NCBI GenBank assembly: GCA_965214975.1
Contig: OZ244055.1
Location: 62,001 to 126,000 of the forward strand
From: JAJEBT01 sp965214975
GTDB lineage: Bacteria > Pseudomonadota > Alphaproteobacteria > MPNO01 > UBA830
DNA: 64,000 bases
Direction: 5' to 3'
Of this stretch, positions 61,517 to 64,000 are shown in pieces. Position 1 is the stretch's first letter; every line of letters starts with the position of its first letter. A program made the translations under genes and the position numbers. The notes under the pieces were generated by a model that was not told the origin of the DNA, searched no databases, and saw nothing but the letters and a program-made list of their open reading frames with translations.

Positions 61517-62647
61517 ATGCCGGGAATCCGCCTGACCCAGCGCCGGGTCGACAGCCTCGCGCCGCGCGGGAAAGTCCGCGATGTCCGCGACAGCGAACTC
61601 AGGGGGTTCGGCGTCCGCGTGATGCCGTCGGGCCGCAAGAGCTACTTCCTCCACCGCCAGCGCGGGGGCCGGCGCGTCTGGCGCACCATCGGCGACGCCG
61701 GCGCGATGACCGAGAGCGAGGCGCGGGCCCGCGCCGTCGCCATGCTCGCGGTCGCGGGACGCGGCGGCGACGCCGATGCCGCGCCGGCGGAGGGCGCTCT
61801 CTTCGAGACCGTCGCCGAGGAGGTCTTCCGGCGCTGCCGGAGGCACTGGAAACCCGGAACGCTGGAGGTCAACCTCGGCCACTACAGGCGTTGCATCCTG
61901 CCGTGGTTCGGCGGCAGGCCGGTCGCCGCCGTCACGCGGTCGGACGTGCGGCGGTGGTTCGCCTCGCTCCACGCCACCCCGGGCACGGCGAACCGCTCGG
62001 CCCCGGTTCTCTCCGTGATCCTCGGGCAGGCGGAGGCCCTCGGCCACCGTCCCGAGGGCAGCAATCCCTGCATCGGTATCAAGCGTCACCGGCGGCGCGG
62101 ACGGGAACGCTTCCTGTCCCCCGGCGAGATCGCCCGCCTGAGCGGCGTCCTGGACCGCCATCGGGAACGCCGTCCCCTGGAGGCCGCGGCCGTGCGTCTT
62201 CTGCTGCTGACCGGATGCCGGAAGACGGAACTCCTGACGCTTCTGTGGTCCGACTTCCGCGAGGGCAGGCTGTTCCTGCGCGACGGCAAGACCGGGCCCC
62301 GCACGGTCTGGCTGTCGTCCGCCGCGCGGCGGGTTCTCGACGGCCTGCCCCGGACCTGCCGCTGGACCTTTCCGGCCAGGACCGGAGACCGGCACATGTC
62401 GCAGAGCGTTCTCGACAAATTCTGGCAGAGGGTCCGGACCGAGGCGGGGATCGACGACGTCCGTCTTCACGACCTGCGCCATACCTACGCCTCCGTGGCG
62501 ATGGCGCGGGGCGAGACCGTTCCGACCATCGGCAGGCTGCTCGGCCACCGCAGGCCCGGGACCACGCTCAGGTACCTCCATGCCGCGGACGCGGCGGTCC
62601 GGGAGGCGGCCGAGGCGGTGGCGCCGGTTCTCGGCGGGAGGGGCTGA
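61517..62647 (+). CDS. Tyrosine recombinase / phage-type integrase 1
   Basis: The 376-aa protein starts MPGIRLTQRRVDSLAPRGKV with an N-terminal arm-binding (DUF4102-like) domain (SELRGFGVRVMPSGRKSYFL). Its catalytic domain is complete: LLLLTGCRKTELLTLLW (Arg), LRDGKTGPRTV (Lys), LHDLRHTYASVAM (His-x-x-Arg), LLGHRRPGTTLRYLH (His and Tyr). ATG 61517 follows GGGAGAAG. It integrates or excises an island by site-specific recombination. Integrase 2 follows after 3 bp. Confidence 0.88.
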   Translation: MPGIRLTQRRVDSLAPRGKVRDVRDSELRGFGVRVMPSGRKSYFLHRQRGGRRVWRTIGDAGAMTESEARARAVAMLAVAGRGGDADAAPAEGALFETVAEEVFRRCRRHWKPGTLEVNLGHYRRCILPWFGGRPVAAVTRSDVRRWFASLHATPGTANRSAPVLSVILGQAEALGHRPEGSNPCIGIKRHRRRGRERFLSPGEIARLSGVLDRHRERRPLEAAAVRLLLLTGCRKTELLTLLWSDFREGRLFLRDGKTGPRTVWLSSAARRVLDGLPRTCRWTFPARTGDRHMSQSVLDKFWQRVRTEAGIDDVRLHDLRHTYASVAMARGETVPTIGRLLGHRRPGTTLRYLHAADAAVREAAEAVAPVLGGRG

Positions 62648-62650
62648 ACG

Positions 62651-63808
62651 ATGACGCGCAGGATGCGGCTCAGCGACCGCGGCGTCGCCCGGCTCCGCCC
62701 TGAGACGGGCGAGTACACGGTCTGGGACACCGTCGCGCCGGGTCTCGGCGTGCGCGTCCGGGCCTCCGGGCACCGGGCCTTCGTCTGCCTGGACCGTCGC
62801 GGCGGCGCCCCGCGGCGCCGCACTCTCGGCCCCGCGGCCCTGATGGACGTCGCGCAGGCCCGGGCCCTGTGCCGCGACATCCGGTTCGGCGGGGAAACCG
62901 GAAGCCCGCCGGAGGGCGGGACCGCGCCCCGTCCCCTGTTCCGGGATTTCGTGGCGACGACCTGGAAGGCGGAGTGTCTCGACCGGTGCAAGCCGTCCGC
63001 GCGGCACCGCGTCCGCTCGGTCCTCGGAAGCCAGCTCCTGCCCGCCTTCGGCGGCACGGCGCTCGACGGAATCTCGCGACGGGACGTCGAGCGGTGGTTC
63101 GACCGCTACAGCGCCACCGCGCCCGGCGGCGCCAACGCCGCTCTCGGTCTGCTCGGCCAGGTCATGAACCACGCCATGGTCCACGGCCACGTCCGGGCCA
63201 ACCCCGCCCGGGGCATCCGGCGCAATCCGCGCCGCCCGCGCACCCGGTTCCTGTCCGCCGACGAGGTCCGCCGTCTCCATGCCGAGCTCGACCGCTGCGT
63301 CGCCGAGCGGCCGTCCCGGCGGGACCAGGCGGACGTCATCCGTCTCCTGCTCCTCACCGGGTGCCGCCGCGGCGAGATCCTCAACCTCCGGTGGGAGGAG
63401 GTCGGCGACGGCGCGCTCGACCTCGCCGACAGCAAGACCGGTCCCAGGCGGGCGTTCCTGAACAGCGCGGCCGAGGCCGTCCTCGCGCGCCGGCCCCGGA
63501 CCGGCGGTCCCTGGGTCTTCCCCTCGCCCCGGGATCCGTCGCGGCCCCTGTCGAGGACGCTGGCGCTCTGGCCTCTCCTGCGCAGGCGCGCCGGCATCGA
63601 GGACGCGCGGCTCCACGATCTCAGGCACACTGTCGCCTCCCATGCCGTCCTGCGGGGCGTGCCGCTGCCGGTCGTGGCCAGGCTGCTCGGCCACAGCCGG
63701 GTCTCCATGACCCTGCGCTACGCCCATGTCCGCGACCGGGAGGTCGAGGAAGCGGCAGAGAGGATCGGAAAGGCCATCACGGCGCTCTGCGGAGGCTCCC
63801 GCCCATGA
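62651..63808 (+). CDS. Tyrosine recombinase / phage-type integrase 2
   Basis: The 385-aa protein has the same layout (RLSDRGVARLRPETGEYTVW N-terminus) and a complete active site: LLLLTGCRRGEILNLRW, LADSKTGPRRAF, LHDLRHTVASHAVL, LLGHSRVSMTLRYAHV. It is clearly related to, but diverged from, integrase 1. The 3-bp gap implies one transcript. Tandem pairs of tyrosine recombinases can act together at one attachment site (inference). Confidence 0.88.
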   Translation: MTRRMRLSDRGVARLRPETGEYTVWDTVAPGLGVRVRASGHRAFVCLDRRGGAPRRRTLGPAALMDVAQARALCRDIRFGGETGSPPEGGTAPRPLFRDFVATTWKAECLDRCKPSARHRVRSVLGSQLLPAFGGTALDGISRRDVERWFDRYSATAPGGANAALGLLGQVMNHAMVHGHVRANPARGIRRNPRRPRTRFLSADEVRRLHAELDRCVAERPSRRDQADVIRLLLLTGCRRGEILNLRWEEVGDGALDLADSKTGPRRAFLNSAAEAVLARRPRTGGPWVFPSPRDPSRPLSRTLALWPLLRRRAGIEDARLHDLRHTVASHAVLRGVPLPVVARLLGHSRVSMTLRYAHVRDREVEEAAERIGKAITALCGGSRP

Positions 63809-64000
63809 CCCCGGGAATCCCCGCCGTCCCGGGGCCGGGAAGGGAATGCCCGGCGGTTGCCGTGAAAATGCGGGGCCCGAGATCCCGCGCCTCCCGCCCG
63901 TTGCGTTTCGGCAACGCCGCGGGGATTTTTGCGCGACCGGGCCGAAACCGCTTGCCGGCCCGGTTCCGGCGGTCTAGAAACCGCCCCGGATGCGGGCAGG
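63809..64000. other. Non-coding right edge
   Basis: GC-rich sequence after the integrases with short inverted repeats (CCGGGAATCCCCG near 63811). No gene or tRNA-like structure is seen. Confidence 0.3.

Noticed and set aside
61052..63727. An 891-codon reverse open frame
   Set aside because: Antisense to two clear integrases and to part of the porin; composition is typical of a shadow frame.
63809..64000. A tRNA attachment site next to the integrases
   Set aside because: No cloverleaf-like sequence or CCA end could be found within the window.

Overview
This is a high-GC (roughly two-thirds G+C) bacterial window. It is probably from an alphaproteobacterium (inference): the two porins carry an Ala-rich signal peptide and a terminal Phe of the Gram-negative porin_4 type, and the IS and toxin-antitoxin families are common in Rhodospirillales-like genomes. 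No rRNA or tRNA gene was seen. Almost the whole window is accessory DNA: a mosaic of insertion sequences, IS relics, toxin-antitoxin (TA) pairs, broken restriction-modification genes and defence-like operons. Several islands (about 16.4-18.0, 29.2-33.5, 44.6-50.0 and 55.96-56.5 kb) are visibly AT-richer than their surroundings, which suggests separate transfers.

Layout. 0-8.5 kb: a glycosyltransferase cut by the left edge, an Rpn-type nuclease, a DUF433/DUF5615 pair, a four-gene coupled operon (RHS antitoxin, VapC, 33-aa peptide, XRE regulator), an AbiEi antitoxin with a ruined AbiEii, and an HNH nuclease. 8.8-12.7 kb: a first ubiquitin-like operon (Ubl, E2, JAB-E1) facing a divergent XRE-ImmA/PIN operon. 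13-25 kb: IS relics, an AlbA_2/HATPase protein beside an HsdS relic, an AT-rich two-gene module, an ISAs1 relic, a HigBA pair, an OLD-like ATPase, a Panacea-DUF2335 pair and a broken NYN gene. 26-34.8 kb: an intact IS1634 with a target duplication, an orphan methyltransferase with the stump of a NotI-like nuclease, a PIN pair, and HsdM and Fic relics. 35-42 kb: an IS21 element (istA, istB) with an IS110-type element in one end and a serine-recombinase element inside the istB Walker A motif. 42-44.4 kb: IS, tyrosine-recombinase and IS91 relics. 44.6-50.0 kb: a second ubiquitin-like operon (Ubl, E2, JAB-E1, zinc-ribbon/HEPN protein), a divergent XRE regulator and a two-gene operon with a papain-like cysteine peptidase. 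50.1-56.7 kb: nested IS elements, a two-repeat type I-E-like CRISPR remnant, and an IS66 element carrying a DNA adenine methylase. 56.9-61.3 kb: two identical porin genes in inverted orientation flanking a phage-capsid-like gene. 61.5-63.8 kb: two tandem tyrosine integrases.

How it works together. The window reads as a defence/TA island repeatedly reshaped by transposition. The most interesting content is the pair of unrelated-in-sequence but parallel Ubl-E2-JAB/E1 operons. Each is translationally coupled throughout and each faces its own XRE repressor across a short intergenic region with an inverted repeat. The second adds an HEPN-type candidate RNase as its last gene and lies next to a Cys/His peptidase. 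Many other systems have lost their toxic or restricting half (AbiEii, the NotI-like nuclease, HsdM/HsdS, Fic).
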